Positions 34,204 to 34,860 of a stretch of DNA of 34,860 bases are shown here, in pieces. The DNA is from Pelatocladus maniniholoensis HA4357-MV3 (GTDB lineage Bacteria; Cyanobacteriota; Cyanobacteriia; Cyanobacteriales; Nostocaceae). The notes beneath the pieces were generated by a model. The model was not told the DNA's origin. It saw only the letters and a list, made by a program, of their open reading frames with translations, and searched no databases. Positions within the stretch are counted from its first letter, which is position 1, and each line of letters begins with the position of its first letter. The translations under genes were made by a program, and so were the position numbers. The stretch is from the NCBI GenBank assembly GCA_019359115.1, contig JAHHHW010000137.1, forward strand, positions 1 to 34,860, in the 5' to 3' direction.

Positions 34204-34860
34204 AGTTTTTTTTGAAAAGTACACTCAACCATATATACAAGAAAACAAATGGTTTTGCCTGGCTTTCACTTGTAAATTAAGGACTCTAGCTTTAATACCC
34301 ATATAAGCTCCATAACTATTGCTATATCTGTAGGTCAGCTAAAAAAGTGGGGGTCAACACCTCAAGTTCGCTACGCAAGCATCTTTGGCAATTTGTACCC
34401 TGTACAAAGTATTCAAAAAAAACTTGAAACTTGCTTTGGTATAGAGTTAGCTCTTGTTACTTGAGGCAAAGTTCAGGAGAAAAAACTTGACAACTACCCG
34501 TTGATACATAAACTCAACTTAGCCCTTGTAGACAATAAACAGCAAGTCTTAGTTTCTTTGCCGTAAAGTAACCCTATATTTATGGAATAAAAAAAAGTAC
34601 TTTGAGTCTATCTATCTAAAGATAGAGATAATCGGGGTCATCGTGCTAATTTCAGTAGACCTAAAACATCGGTGATAGGTTAGGATAAAGCGCCTTTTGT
34701 CAATCAGTTAAAATACTCAAAATATTTTTAATAAGGGGTAGTGTTACGGAAGCTGCGGCCAGGGGCAAACTAAACAGTTTAGTTTAGAAGCAGAGCATGA
34801 AAATAGTACATAGGTATTACACAGGGAACTTTCCGATCACAGAGTCGTATTCTTTTTGGG
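34204..34860. other. Non-coding right flank
   Basis: These 657 bases contain no reading frame that I can support; an open stretch of about 60 codons with no normal start (about 34276-34464, plus) is unlike any family I know. The only structure I would mark is a palindrome at 34767-34785. The nature of the neighbouring gene on the right cannot be told. Confidence 0.5.
34767..34785. promoter_or_regulatory. Palindrome aaactaaac-a-gtttagttt, possible operator
   Basis: A perfect 9-base inverted repeat around one central base is the typical form of a dimeric regulator site. It lies about 1 kb upstream of the first gene of the operon and close to the window edge, so it may belong to a gene outside. 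No promoter hexamers can be assigned next to it. Confidence 0.3.

Noticed and set aside
34276-34464. Open stretch of about 60 codons on the plus strand in the right flank
   Set aside because: No normal start codon, no recognised motif, and no ribosome binding site.
34359-34466. 8-base inverted repeat acttgagg / cctcaagt about 90 bp apart
   Set aside because: Too short to stand out from chance in this AT-rich region.
34611-34626. Inverted repeat tctatct / agataga
   Set aside because: The spacer of two bases is too short for an RNA hairpin loop, and the sequence is a simple repeat in AT-rich DNA.

Overview
The window reads as one biosynthetic gene cluster from a low-G+C filamentous cyanobacterium, probably Nostocales. 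This rests on the cyanobacterial style of the FAAL and PKS proteins, scattered HIP1 octamers (gcgatcgc at 10796, 14822, 19384, 23806 and 24124) and AT-rich intergenic DNA with small inverted-repeat elements. The species cannot be named from the sequence alone. All confident genes of the cluster lie on the minus strand and are transcribed from right to left. The only plus-strand coding remnant is a transposase fragment at the left edge.

Layout in transcription order (right to left). (1) 34860-33739: a leader without a recognisable gene, holding three inverted-repeat elements. (2) 33738-30090: 3-hydroxyacyl-CoA dehydrogenase, discrete ACP, acyl-CoA dehydrogenase and a FkbH-like HAD protein. This is the gene set known from FK520/ansamitocin-type clusters to make hydroxymalonyl-/methoxymalonyl-ACP from a glycolytic C3 unit. 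(3) 30043-25969: an unusual AT-carrier-FkbM methyltransferase protein and a second discrete AT. (4) 25834-21321: a MAPEG-like membrane protein, a secreted alpha/beta hydrolase, a class I SAM methyltransferase and an acyl-CoA-dehydrogenase-like protein without the usual catalytic Glu. (5) 21093-18454: an ABC1/UbiB-type kinase fused to a class III (glutamate-1-semialdehyde-type) aminotransferase. (6) 18350-815: a three-protein assembly line: FAAL-ACP-KS-AT-KR-ACP, KS-AT-DH-ER-KR-ACP and KS-AT-ACP-TE. The first two genes overlap by 4 bp and the last two are 5 bp apart.

How the genes may work together (inference): the FAAL adenylates a free fatty acid and loads the first ACP, and the atypical acyl-CoA dehydrogenase may modify that chain. 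Module 1 has a malonyl-type AT (HAFH) and a KR, so it should give a beta-hydroxyacyl chain. Modules 2 and 3 share an essentially identical AT with an atypical RGFH motif and may take methoxymalonyl-ACP. The module 2 KR has His where the catalytic Tyr should be, so a beta-keto group may persist, which could be a substrate for the kinase-linked aminotransferase or lead to a pyrone-type product on TE release. The product is unknown to me.

The most notable signals are: the nearly perfect ~1.7 kb duplication across KS/AT of two adjacent modules (2180-3910 and 8785-10515), which suggests very recent gene conversion; the ABC1 kinase-aminotransferase fusion; the AT-carrier-FkbM protein beside a methoxymalonyl cassette in a cyanobacterial FAAL-PKS cluster; and several catalytic-residue substitutions. 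I found no tRNA, rRNA or CRISPR array.
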